A DNA stretch of 64,000 nt. It comes from Penium margaritaceum. Its lineage: Eukaryota > Streptophyta > Zygnematophyceae > Desmidiales > Peniaceae. Under the pieces are notes generated by a model that did not search any database, was not told the origin of the DNA, and worked only from the letters and a program-made list of their open reading frames with translations. Positions 45,606-56,480 of the stretch are shown piece by piece. The position numbers were made by a program, and so were the translations under genes. Within the stretch, counting starts at the first letter, position 1. Every line of letters starts with the position of its first letter. The stretch spans positions 35,687 through 99,686 of the forward strand of contig SZWC01006810.1 of assembly GCA_023375785.1 (NCBI GenBank), written 5' to 3'.

Positions 45606-47422
45606 TCATCGCGCGCTTGGTGGCGGCGGCGCCAATAGGTAGTCGTCGCATGCGCCGTTGATGCAGACAGTGCCCTGCTGGCACCGCTGGAAGCAGGCGC
45701 CGCAGTTATTACTGTCCGTCAAGATGTCCACGCACTGTCCGCCGCAGCACAGCTGGTCCGCAGAGCAAGGGTTCAGGCACCGTCCGCAGTGGAAAATGTC
45801 GTCGAGGAGATTCCGGCACGCCTTGCCGCAGCAAGTGTCGTAGCCGGGGTTCGTCAGCACGAAGATATCGCAAATCGTCTGGTTGCCGAAGCACCTCTGG
45901 CCAGGAAGAAAATGGTGCCCGACGCCAGGTGGGTGGTGGCCGACTCCGGGAGGATGGTGGCCCACGCCCGGCGGGTGGTGACCCACGCCTAGCGCGTGGT
46001 GGCCCACGCCAGGCGGGTGGCGTCCGGTGCCCGGCGCATGATGCCCGACGCCGGGCGGGCGGTGGCCCACCCCGGGAGGGTGGTGGCCAGGCTTCGGTGG
46101 CTGCGGCGGCTGCGGCGGATGGTGGCCCACGAACGGCGGGCGGTGGCCGACACCAGGCGGATGGTGGCCAACGTCGGGCGGGTGGTGCCCGACGCCCGGA
46201 GGGTGATGACCGCACGGGTCGACGCCTCCCACTCCAGGTGGGTGATTNNNNNNNNNNNNNNNNNNNNNNNNNNNNNNNNNNNNNNNNNNNACGGCGGGCG
46301 GTGGCCGACACCAGGCGGATGGTGGCCAACGTCGGGCGGGTGGTGCCCGACGCCCGGAGGGTGATGACCGCACGGGTCGACGCCTCCCACTCCAGGTGGG
46401 TGATTAATGCCCGAGGTGGGGCGGCGCGGACAGTCTCTCAGTTCCCTCCGCATCCCTTCGCCCAACTCAGCCGCTGCCGATATCGAGTCAGGGCGGGGTC
46501 CCGACCCGCCCTGCAAGAGACTCTTCCTCGCGGTCGAGTGAGGCGGGAGCAGCGAATCGGCCCCCACTGACGCGCGATTCGAGAGCTTCACGGCGCCGCC
46601 TAGGCCCGGGACGGAGATGCCGACGCCGTGGTTGGAGCCCGTGCGGCCGGGTGTTCGCAGAGGCGTTCGAGAGGGCGTGCGCGAAGAAGAAGACCCCTGA
46701 TGCTTTCGTGACGACAGACGGATTTGAATCTTGAAGTGCTTTTGCCGCCGCTTTTGGCCCCACAGCGAGTTGGTCGTCAGCTTCCACGAAGACTTGGCGG
46801 ATGATGCCGTCTTGGCTGCAGCCGCCTTCGCAACCGACGCGGCCCCTAAGCCTGCGCCTGCTGCTGCTGAACCAGTCCCCGCTGATGCGGTGGGCTTAGC
46901 TTGCTGAGACGATTGCCGTGCGGTTGACTTGCCTGCAGCTGCCTTCTTGCGCGGCTTCGTGAAGACCAGCTTCACCTTTGGAATAGATATGGTCGCCTTC
47001 GTCCCTTTTTGCTTTGCCGCATTCGGCGCCGCTTCTTTTCTCTGCTTCGAAACAGCTGATGCGGACGTTTTATGGGGCGAGGATGGGGAAGAGAATGTTG
47101 AAGACGATGAAGAGGAAGAGGAGTGGGCAGAGGAAGAAGAGGAGCCTGTTACTGTGGCTGCTGTTGGAACTGGATGCCTCGACTTCCTTCGCAACCGCAC
47201 CTCCACTCCGCCCCATCGCACCCCACCCTTACGCACATCTTGCCGACCCTTCGTGTCCAAGTTCAGAGCGCTGCACTCGACGATGGTCCAGTACCACAGG
47301 AGGAGGTATGCCGACCAGCTAACCAGCGAAAGCTTCCTAACACTCATTCCCGTACGACTGTGCGCATTTCTCTGCAATCTGTCCTTGGGGTCCACTACGG
47401 CGACACAAGCTGCTCTAGACAT
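45606..47422 (-). CDS. STIG1-type secreted cysteine-rich protein with GVGHHPP repeats
   Basis: Likely a secreted or wall-associated host protein; the molecular role is unknown. Order: hydrophobic segment (LVSWSAYLLLWYWTIVECSA, a probable signal peptide); long Ser/Lys/Ala-rich basic region; heptad-like GVGHHPP repeats rich in His and Pro; and a C-terminal STIG1 domain of about 95 residues (45609-45893) with 16 cysteines, including CCGKAC, CGRC, LCCGGQC and NNCGAC. Known STIG1 proteins are usually short secreted plant proteins (tomato STIG1, Arabidopsis GRI), so the long repeat-rich N-terminus is unusual. The start may be 47422 or the methionine at 47347, which puts the hydrophobic segment at the N-terminus. 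No intron is apparent. An N run (46248-46290) is flanked by a 115-base identical overlap; treating the two copies as one leaves a single open frame of about 552 codons. Confidence 0.8.
45900..46405 (-). repeat. 21-bp repeats coding GVGHHPP
   Basis: Imperfect 21-bp tandem units inside the STIG1-like gene. Copy number is uncertain because of the contig join. Confidence 0.8.
46133..46405. other. Unmerged contig overlap with 43 N
   Basis: Positions 46133-46247 and 46291-46405 are the same 115 bases on the two sides of an N run. The reading frame of the gene agrees in both copies, so the duplication is most likely artificial. Confidence 0.85.
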
Positions 47423-48990
47423 GGCTGAGGGACTGGGGAGGTGCGCTTCACCGAATACTATGTTGGGAACATCCTGTGGAGAGTAGGGGTGGCAAGGGGA
47501 TCCTCAGTTGGAGAGGTGAGAGACAACTCAAGGACAGAAACGTAGTGCCAGGTGGGGAACTTGGTGTCGACACGGCTTTGCGCGGACGTCACTTCAGAGG
47601 AAACGAACAGAGGCAGCACCCCACAATTGAGGCTATCGAGCACTTCTACCCCGGCACCGCATTCGTCGGGTGGGCAGAGTTATGGCTCGTGTGTGACAAG
47701 GGCAGGTCCATTCGGGCTGGGCGGCAGCTAACAGTGAGACAAGCGAGCCGTGCCAGCTGAACAGTGCGGGACCCATCGCTGACACGAGGGATTTTCGCCG
47801 GGAGAAAGCCGGATGCGGCGCGCATGCCGTCGGTCTGACTGCCCTCAAACCATCGAAAGTGCCTTTCCGCAACGTGGCGGCGGCAAATGTCGTGAGGCGG
47901 CAAACCCGGAAAACGTAAAACCACGCGACGTCGTAGCCCGCAGTCGCGAACTCGCAGGTCTCGCCAGCGTAGAGGTCACCCCGAGACGCCTTCGTCACCG
48001 ACACTCGCACGGATCGGAGGTATGGCCCGTCCACTTGCACGAGGAAGTGCGCGAGCGATGCGAAGTAGCGACGGAGCCGGCCAGATCGCGTTGTGTGCGA
48101 TGAGCGTCGTGAGAGGGCGCGGGTCGTCGACGACGGACACGGATGCTGTACCTGCCAGCTCGACGTAGGCCTTCGACAATACATTTCCAGCCTGCGCCCA
48201 ACGATGGGTTTGCGATACCTACGGAGTATCTATCAACGTTTTAGGCGAAAAACATAGCATTTTCCGGTTGAGGAGGAAAACCCCGTTTCTTCTCCAGCCA
48301 AGAGCCGCTCAGCGCGCCTCGCTTACGTCGCGCATGTCAGACGCGCCTCGTTCACACGAGAAGCCTGGTGAACAATACTGACATCCGTTCTATTGCATCA
48401 CTTCTTCGAGAAGGTGAAGCGGCTTCCAACCTTGAAACGAAACACGATTGCTTCCGATATTCGAGACCAGTAGCCACCGTATAACATGAACAGCAAGTGC
48501 CGATGGATGTGAAAATACATGGATGTAGAGCATGCATACATCGTGACACGTCGATATGATCGATGGAGGACTAGTGCTTGCCAACAACGATTAAAAAAGA
48601 TGTTACATGGCAAGGGATCATTTTCCACTGAGGGATGACACAAAGCGGTGGTGGAAGAAATCGTCGGAGCTGAACAGATCCGGGTTATAGGTTGTAATCA
48701 GAGGATTCTTATCAATTGTGAAAAAAGCCGAAGAGTACCCTACATATGCTTGCAGGCCTCGGATCTACCTTTCGAAAAGGAGGCGTCGAGGGAAAGGAGA
48801 ACAATGGACGCTGGCTCACGGCTACAGGAAAACGGAGCCGAATCGACGGTTGAAGGGAGCTCTCCCTTGCGCACTGCCTAGGACGTCACCAACCACCGAT
48901 TGCGGCGTCGCCCACTTTCCATCGCAACGATCAGAACTCATCGAGCAACATATATCAATGGCAAAGTGACAAGGTACCCCGTTTTCATAG
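47423..48990. other. Host-like stretch upstream of the STIG1-like gene
   Basis: No gene assigned. The minus strand from about 48190 to 47460 has long open stretches of coding-like composition (for example LCNCGVLPLFVSSEV-like near 47600 and YAGETCEFATAGYDVAWFYVF near 47930) in more than one frame. This could be a decayed or intron-containing host gene; I do not recognise its family. The STIG1-like promoter should lie at its left edge, but no convincing TATA box was found. Confidence 0.35.
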
Positions 48991-49539
48991 GCCGATGACG
49001 CTTCCCCCACAATGTTATGCCCAACGGCGCGAAAATAGTACACAAGTAGAAGTTGAGGCAGAACACAATCTAGATTTTGGGACACTTGAGCAAAACAAAT
49101 GAAACTGGTAAGTGTAGTTCAATGACAAGTGTCGAAATGATGGAACATATATTTAAACGTGTCGAGTTATGCATGAGGCATAGTCGGGGTCCTCGGAGTC
49201 ACGTCCTATCAGTCGGATTTGTGGTGGTCTGCGGAGAAATCAGGGGTCTTCAAGAATCGATGGAGAAGATGCGAGATGCATCTTTATAGATCCATATTCG
49301 CCTTCGTGCGTCAAGCAATCGACCGAAAGGTCCTGATACTTCTCTTGATGATTCCCGAGAGTGATCGAAGTTGTCAAAAAGGTTCGAGAAGATTCACTAG
49401 GGGCGAGGGCAGTAAGCCCGTTTACCCTCGACCGTCAGAGTGAATATCGCAATCTCACTACGCGATGGAATTTCTGTGTAATTACAGAAATGCACACTCG
49501 AAAAGATTAGGGACTCGTGTACATCGCGTACATAACACT

Positions 49540-49556
49540 CCCCCCCCCCCCCCCCC
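49540..49556 (-). promoter_or_regulatory. Polypurine tract of T2 (17 G)
   Basis: A run of 17 C on the plus strand directly outside the LTR start. Its position next to TGTTATG fits the primer for second-strand synthesis. Confidence 0.65.
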
Positions 49557-49606
49557 TTTTAGCCACGACCTCCAGGTGGGCATATAGATGTGGCCCGGTG
49601 ACGGCG

Positions 49607-49780
49607 TTAACAGTCGTCAATTAGGTGATCGACGTCTCGGAGGTTGTCATAGGGTTCCCTACTGTGTTGCGCGGCGTCATAGCCGTGCCACTTAACAAGG
49701 TATCCTGTCGTTTTGCCTTGTCGTTGATGGCCAAGGATGCCCTTGATGATGTACTCTGTGTCCTCGTCCACTTGAACAGG
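49607..49780 (-). pseudogene. T2 chromodomain
   Basis: YIIKGILGHQRQGKTTGYLVKWHGYD followed by a REPYDNLRD-like end fits a chromodomain (Y.V..I..HR..G....YLVKW.GY....TWEP..NL). In chromoviruses this domain is fused to the end of integrase and is known to direct insertion towards marked chromatin. Confidence 0.8.
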
Positions 49781-50102
49781 AGAAGGAGGGACATCTATGC
49801 CGGGGAAGTTCTCTTCAGGGTCTCTGTAGTGCTTGATGTGGGTAGTGGAGAAGAGCGTTTGGTAGAAAGGTTGTGACTGTAGGTGTTGCTTAAGGCAATG
49901 TAGGAACACGACCATGGACGTGTATGTAGAAAAACACACGTCTAACATGAAAAAATGACAAATGACGAGTCACGAGCTGAGTCAACCAATACAGAGGGGT
50001 TTGGTGTAGCGAGCAACGGGGTGATGAGCGGGCGGACGGCGAGCCCATCCTCGCTCGCACGCACGCCAAGCAATATTTGAACTTGGACCTCAACCATGTA
50101 AT

Positions 50103-50317
50103 AACTAGAAACTTTCCTAAAGCGCAGGTTTCGGCAGTAGCGTGGTTGACGCAGCATGAGGGCTTCCACGCTCGTTGCTCAATCTGCTGCCCCCTCATTC
50201 TGCTGCTCTAGAGTCTAAATTTGAGTGCGCTAAGTTTGTTACTAAGAAATGCGCGCGCCGGTGTTAGCGCTAGAAAGCAGTTGAAAACTAGAAGTAACTC
50301 ATTAGGAATGAACAATG
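50103..50317 (-). repeat. 3' LTR of E10, outer part (split by E11)
   Basis: Matches the last quarter of the E2 LTR (for example TTTCAACTGCTTTCTAGCG and GAGGGGGCAGCAGA on the minus strand). The rest continues at 58095. CAATG at 50313-50317 is the target duplication of E11. Confidence 0.82.
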
Positions 50318-50855
50318 TGAGAGACAGCTCCTAGCACTGCTGTTGCTAGCGTGGCAACACAAGCCAGCTAGCTGACTCACTAGCACGCACAGGTGAAGGT
50401 GAGAACAACAAGGGGTTGGCTACGGACACAAACACAAGTGTCAGAAGCTGCAAATGTTTGAAATGTGCATAGAGAGATGACAACTGAGGTCTGGCCAACC
50501 TAAATAGTGCCACGGACCTAGTGGATGCACACACACACTCGGCGCACAACGGCGCTCTTTTTCTAGCAGGACAAAGTAGTGGCAAAAACACAGTTTTGGT
50601 CACAATTCCCTGCAGACACGTCAGAACGACGAGCCGTTTGAACCAGAACGGCCAGGTCGACGAGATCTTTGTCCTGATAGGCTGCACGCCTACGTGCTCT
50701 TACACAGCACGAGTCTACAAAATACGAAAGTCATCTGGGCGCCCGTCGCCACCGACTGCCAGCCTGCTGCCGCCGTCGCCAGTCTCAGGGATCTGCATGT
50801 GAATGGACATGAGCCGAGGGGTCACCGCAAGCTGTGTACGACACACACGACAACA
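50318..50855 (-). repeat. 3' LTR of E11
   Basis: TGTTGTCG to GTCTCTCA on the minus strand, next to the purine tract GGTCATGGGGGAG at 50856-50868. Confidence 0.92.
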
Positions 50856-50974
50856 CTCCCCCATGACCGGAGGGCGAAACACGTCCATGCACATGCACAC
50901 ACTGACGCCGTACAGAGCAGGAAACGCACAGCCGCTGCAAGCAGTAGGCACAACACATACCAGGTGGCACATGA

Positions 50975-52430
50975 GGAATCAACCTGCAACAGGGCTGGGG
51001 CAGATTCCAACGGAACGAGTGGCCACATGAAACTTCGAACGACCCAGAGACTTGGTCAGAAAATCCGCGCACTGCCTGTCAGTGCTTACGTGGATGACTC
51101 GGATCTCACCACGACCAACCAGGTCACGCATGAAGTGATGCTCGACATTGATGTGCTTCGTGTGTGCATGGAACACACCTGAGTTCTTGGCGATGGCCTC
51201 CGCGCTCATGTTGTCACACTGGAGAACCATGGGGGGAATGGACTGACGCAGTTCACGCAACAGACAGACGAGCCAGACACATTCCGCTGCACCGGCGCCT
51301 AGGGCAGCATACTCTGCCTCAGCAGTACTACGTGCGATGCAGCCCTGCTTCCCACTTCGCCAGGACACTGCAGTGCCTCCAATGAGGAAGATGTAGCGGG
51401 TGCGGCTTTTGCCATCTGGACTCCACGCCTAGTCGCTGTCTCTGTACCCATCGAGCACAACGGACACTTGCTCGCGAAAGCACAAGTCGAAGCGTGCGGT
51501 GGACAAAATGTAGCGCACACACCGGACTGCGGCCTCCAGTGTTTGCTGGCCCGGAACCTGCGAGAACTGGGCGGGCAGGTTGACAGTGAAGGCAATGTCG
51601 GGCCGTGTCGTGGTGGCCAAGTACATGAGCGAGCCGATGACTCACAGGTACAGGGTCACATCAACTGGCTCCCACAGGTCCGCTGGGTCATCGACCTTCA
51701 GGGCGGCTTGCCCCTCAGGGGTCATGGGCGTGGAGGCCGTGCGGACGGCCGCGAGGAGGTCGGCAAAGCGCTTCCCCACGGTTTCTGTGTAGCGTTCCTA
51801 ATGGACACGGAGTGTGCGACGAACACGGTCGCGCATGATCTCCATCCCCAAAAAGACAGAGGCCTCACCAAGATCCTTCATCTTGTAGGCAGAGGAGAGA
51901 ACGGCCTTGGCAGCATTCACTGCTCCCAGGTCGGGCGAGGCGATCAGAAGATCGTCCACGTAGACGAGGATGGCACCAAGCGGTGCTGGGGATTGTGAGA
52001 TAAACAGGGATGGGTCAGCATCACTGTGAACGTACCCAGCGCGTCTCAGCATGCTGGTGATCTCCTGGTTCCAGCAGCGCGGTGACTGCTTCAGGCCGTA
52101 CAAGGCCTTCTGCAGTCGGTACACGCGACTGGTACCATCCTCAAAGCCAGGTGGCTGGACCATGTAAATCTCCTCCTCAAGATCCCCATTTAGGAAGGCG
52201 TTTTGACATCCATCTGATGGAGTTCCCAGTCGTGCTGTGCCACCTGGCTCAGCAACGCGAGTGTGGTCGTCATCCGCCCAATTGGGGCAAAGGTCTCGGT
52301 GTAGTCCACACCAGGGACCTGAGAGAAGCCCTTTGCTGTCAGGCGCGCCTTGTAGCGCTCCTCAGTGCCATCTGGCTTAAGCTTCTTGCGTAGAACCCAC
52401 TTGGCCTTGATGGCCTTGCGGTTCTTTGGC
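50975..52430 (-). pseudogene. E11 reverse transcriptase and RNase H region
   Basis: [73 protein letters not shown] and VFLGMEIM. RNase [47 protein letters not shown] and [10 protein letters not shown]. The catalytic blocks of both enzymes are visible in order. Part of a fossil element. Confidence 0.92.
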
Positions 52431-54200
52431 AAGTCCACCAGCTCAAAGACGCCATGCTCGCGGATGGCATCAAGCTCAGCCTGGCAGGCAGTGCGCCACT
52501 GCTCAGCATCAGGGGCCGACAAGGCCTCAGACAGACTGGTGGGATCGGGAGCCAACACTGGTGCACTCCGTGTGGCCAGGGCATATGGTGCAGAGGGAGG
52601 ATCGATCGTCACCATGGAATCTGCGGCGTCACAAGCAAGACCGCGCTCATGAGCAAGTAGTGCCGCACCAGTGGCACAGCCAGGGTGAACCTCAGCAAGG
52701 TCGCGCGTACTCAGGCCGAGGACCTTTGTGCCCGGATGACCGCTGCTGACGCTGCGCGTGGGGCGCGGGCGGAGACGTCCGCCGGGTGCCCATGTGTAGG
52801 GGTCCGACGGGGCAGGAGAAGTAGGCGTTGCGGACTCATATGCCGGTGTGGACCGCACGGCAAGCGTGCCACTCGAGGCTGGCGTGGCATCACCAGCTGG
52901 GGTCAGGCCCACGGCAGACGCAGGCGCGTCTGTGACCGGAGTCCGGGACAGCTCTGCGCCAGACACGGATGCGGACGCAGGATCAGACTGAGCTTCAGAC
53001 GTAGGGTCAGACTCAGTCTCAGACGCGGAAACAGACGCAGGATCAGGCAGAGCCGTAGACGCGGAGGCAGACTCAGACGCAGACGCGGACACGGGCGAGC
53101 GCGGAGAGTCAGGGGCAGAGGAGCGAGCCGCGGACGGGGCGGTGCTGGGGGTGCAGGTGGGCATAACCACTGGGGACACCCCCGGGGGTGCCGGCGACGG
53201 AGTGACCGCATTGGACGGGGCACTGTGCCAACCGGACCAGGAGCCTCCCCCACACGACGGGGACCGGAACACCCAGGGGCATGAGCAGGATGTAGATTGT
53301 GGATGCGAGCAAGGTCGCGGAAGGCGAGATGCTCGAAGAAGAGAGCGTCACGAGACTCCAGGATGCGGCGGCGCTCGGGGTCCCAGAACCGCCAGACCTT
53401 TAACCGCGGGGCGACGCCAACGAAGGCGCAGAGGCGGCCCCGCGGAGAGAGCTTGCTCCCCTGCTGCTCCGGCGTGAACCAGACGCAGGCAAGGGAGCCC
53501 CAGACACGGGCGAGATGCAGGCCCGCTCGACGCCCACACCACAACTCGTAGGACGTGCGGTGACCTGGGAGGGGACCGTGGGGAATGCGGTTCCACACCC
53601 AGGTCATGTATGCCATGCCCTCAAAGGCAAAGGCCTCAGGCATGGCACTGTCGGCGTGCATGGCGCGGACCGCATCCTCCATGGTGCGGTTCCAGCGCTC
53701 GGAGACACCATTCTGCTGGGGGGTGGCGGGAGTAGAGAGGTTTTGAAAGACCCTGAGCTTGGTGATGGAGCGTGCCATGTCACCGAGGTACTCGCCGCCA
53801 CGGTCCGAGCGAAAGGTCTGAAGGCGGTGGGGAGACTGGCGTTCGGCCATGACCAGCCAGATGCGGACCGCAATGGCTGCATCGCTCTTCTGACACAGGC
53901 TGTAGACCCAGCGCATGCGCGTGAAGTCATCACTCAACGTCAGGACATAGCGACCGCGGTCTTCCTGAAACTCGACAGGGAGCGGACCCATGAGGTCGGA
54001 GTGGACAAGCTCCAGGGGCCGACGGGCCCTGGAGACAGACGCAGGATAAGTAGACCGGTGCAGTTTTCCCTCAGCACAGGCCAGACAGTCAGTTGTGGGC
54101 GGCGCCTCGAAGGATGCTGCATCAAGACCAAGAGCAGGCTGGGTGCGGACCAGCCTATCGACAGCCCCCAGGTGCACATGACAAAGACGTCGATGCAGGA
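52430..54200 (-). pseudogene. E11 integrase and Ser-rich linker region
   Basis: Integrase (about 53290-54200): LLHRRLCHVHLGAVDRL, CLACAEGKLHRSTYP, LVHSDLMGPLPVEF, FRSDRGGEYLG, TPQQNGVSERWNRTMEDAV and TWVWNRIPHGPLPG. It is followed by a linker of Ser/Asp/Pro/Thr-rich repeats (SASASESASAS, SDPASASVSG) before RT. The antisense frames over this stretch (up to 438 codons) are shadows. Confidence 0.9.
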
Positions 54201-54299
54201 GGCGGCGGTGTTCAGGGGACAGAGCACCAGCGATGAAAACACGGGCAGTGGAAGAGGGAGGCAAAGGAAGTGCACTTGCAGAGCACCCAGCAATGTGAT

Positions 54300-54680
54300 A
54301 CAGATCATCGACGACCGTCCCACTGAGGACGGTCTCCTCGGTGGCGCGCACAAAGATGCGAGCATCGGCAGCCGTGTGCGTGACACCGAGGCCCATCTTG
54401 GTGCAAGCACGGACAGAAAGCAAGCTGAGTTCCAGATCAGGGACAAAAAGGAAATCAAAGATGTATACGAGACCAGCTGGCCTGGTGAACTGCACAACCC
54501 CAACACCCTAGACAGGGACCTCATGGCCAGCTGCAGTGCGAACAGAGCGAACAGCGCCAACGGGATTCAAGACGACAAAGGCGTCACGACGACAAGTCAT
54601 GTGATGGGTGGCACCAGACTCCACGACCCATGTGGCATCTGTGACCCGTGTACAAGGGGCAACGTGGTACTCGGCGACGG
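54300..54680 (-). pseudogene. E11 protease region
   Basis: WVVESGATHHMTCRRDAFV followed by SVRTAAGHEVPV and FDFLFVPDLELSLLSVRA is the copia protease block. It reads towards the pre-integrase segment. Confidence 0.85.
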
Positions 54681-55059
54681 AACAAGGCGCGGTAGCAGGC
54701 CGCTCGGCAGGCGACGCGGCAAGACGAGCAACGGAGCGGACATGAGACGCATGCAACGAAGACGTGTCATCGGGTCCGTCACACGTGTACGGCTGGGCAT
54801 GGGGACCACCACAGACATCATCACGCAATGACACAGACAGTCCACAGGCAGTAGGACCCCTTGACTCAGTCCACTCACTCGCACCTCCCTGAGATGAGCG
54901 CAGGGCGAGAAGCTGGTGAAGCTCGGCGATTGTCCTGTCGCGCTCGGCGAGTGCCTGGTCGCGAGGATCAGCGGAGGAGCCTGTTGTGGCGGCGGACTCC
55001 TGTGGGACGGATGCGGTGGTGGCGGCCGAGCGGGCGGTCGCACCGGACGTCTGGCGCAT

Positions 55060-56480
55060 GCGCGCCTCGTGCGCCTACTGCAGCCCACGGGTGACCTTGG
55101 CCCAATCCAGTGGGCGTCCTGTCAGGCGAGTGTAGTCGGGATAGCGATGGTCACCACCGTAGTTGAAGTACACGAGGCGACGTCTCGTCGTGCTGCTAGA
55201 GCCGCTGCTGCTGTCGCCGCTGCTGTTGTTGCCGCTGCCGCCATTGCTGCTGCTCGCGCCCCTGCTACTGCGGCTGACACTGCCAGTGCAGGTGCCGTTG
55301 CTGGTCCCACCGCTGGAACCAGCACCCGACGCTCTGCGACCCTTCTTCCCCTGCGCTGGAGCCGCCGTTGTTGTAGACAGAGGGGAGGGCGATGCGGCGG
55401 CAACTGCAGCTGAAGCGGTGCTACGGCGAGCGCGGTTCGCGGCGTCCATGCCTGCCACATCCAGAAAGTGGAGAGTGGCCCAGCGCAGCAGGGTCCCGTT
55501 GCTCGCCATGTCGCGAAGCAGCGTCTGGTCGAAGTTGCTGCAGACGCGCGCGTAGTCGGGGTGGATGCTGTAGAGGATGATCTGGAGGGCGGAGTATTGC
55601 GCAGGAGCGTCATCCCCAAGATCCTTGTACAACTGGATCGCCCGGTGCCAGTAGTCTGCTGTAGAATCCTGAGCAGTCTGGCAGAGGGAGTTGAAGTCGG
55701 CGAGGCGCTCGGATGCCAATGCCAAGGTGGCGCCCTCAAACAGAGTGACGGCCAGTGCCCATGCTGCGTAAGGGTTAGCTCCTGAGCCGGCCAGCGAATC
55801 GCCAAGGAACCGATTGAAGTCCTTGGTGAAGTCCGGGGCGTCATTCATCAGGCCGGAAGCTGCGCGGACTGCCATGTGTGTCTGAGGGGGGTTAGACGCC
55901 TGATATGGGGTGAGGTAGTAGGGGAGGACTCCCTCGCTCATGGCCCACATGCGAAAGCGTGGCTCTCAGGACTTGAAGTCGTTCCTAGTCCGGAAGACGG
56001 GCGGGTCTGACTCAAACCACTTGGGTGGCTTGACCGTCGGCAGGGCAATGGCCGAAGCCACTGCGGGGCCAGGCATCGAGGAGGCAATTCCCTTACCCAG
56101 GCGGGCCTGCAGAGCCAGCTCCTCAAAGCTTAATGGGCGGCGAGATGAGCTCGGGTCAGCGTTGGAGCTGGAGTTGGTACCCTGGAGGGCTGGATTGGCC
56201 TCATGAACTCTGCGACGCGCCTCCACGCGGATGAGGCATGCTCGGAGCACCTCTTCCTCGCCCTCCTCGCCGGAGTCGGAGAGGTTCTCCGCGACTTCAT
56301 CACCATTACCGCCGTGGGCAAGGTGGTCCTTGCTCGGGTAAGTCGATGGACGCAGTTGCTGCTGCTGGGGCAGCAAGCCCTCGATCATATCCTGTAGTTT
56401 GGCCACATGCCTCGTCAGGGTATCGCGGCTCTCCGCCTGTAGGTCCGCCAGTGTGCGCACTTGGCGCGCCAATGTAGTCG
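55060..56480 (-). pseudogene. E11 gag region
   Basis: An N-terminal part with KLQDMIEGLLPQQQQ and an acidic SDSGEEGEEEV stretch leads to PPVFRTRNDFKS, MWAMSEGVLPYYLTPYQ, DFNSLCQTAQDSTADYWHRAI and YSALQIILYSIHPDYARV. A Ser/Gly-rich tail ends with a knuckle-like FNYGGDHRYPDY. It is a capsid-type gag like those of E7 and E8. Confidence 0.86.

Larger units (their letters stand above)
49000..49950 (-). mobile_element. Ty3/gypsy chromovirus remnant T2 (3' end)
   Basis: Minus strand, right to left: end of integrase (FSTTHIKHYRDPEENFPG), chromodomain, a G17 purine tract and the start of a 3' LTR (TGTTATGTACGCG at 49537). The left LTR end was not found, so the start coordinate is nominal. Everything upstream of the integrase tail is missing. 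Confidence 0.75.

Noticed and set aside
52685-53284. Arg/Gly-rich 199-codon frame on the plus strand
   Set aside because: Antisense of the Ser/Asp-rich linker of E11.
53515-54831. 438-codon open frame on the plus strand
   Set aside because: It runs antisense to protease and integrase of E11, shows no domain, and is a shadow of a GC-rich coding strand.
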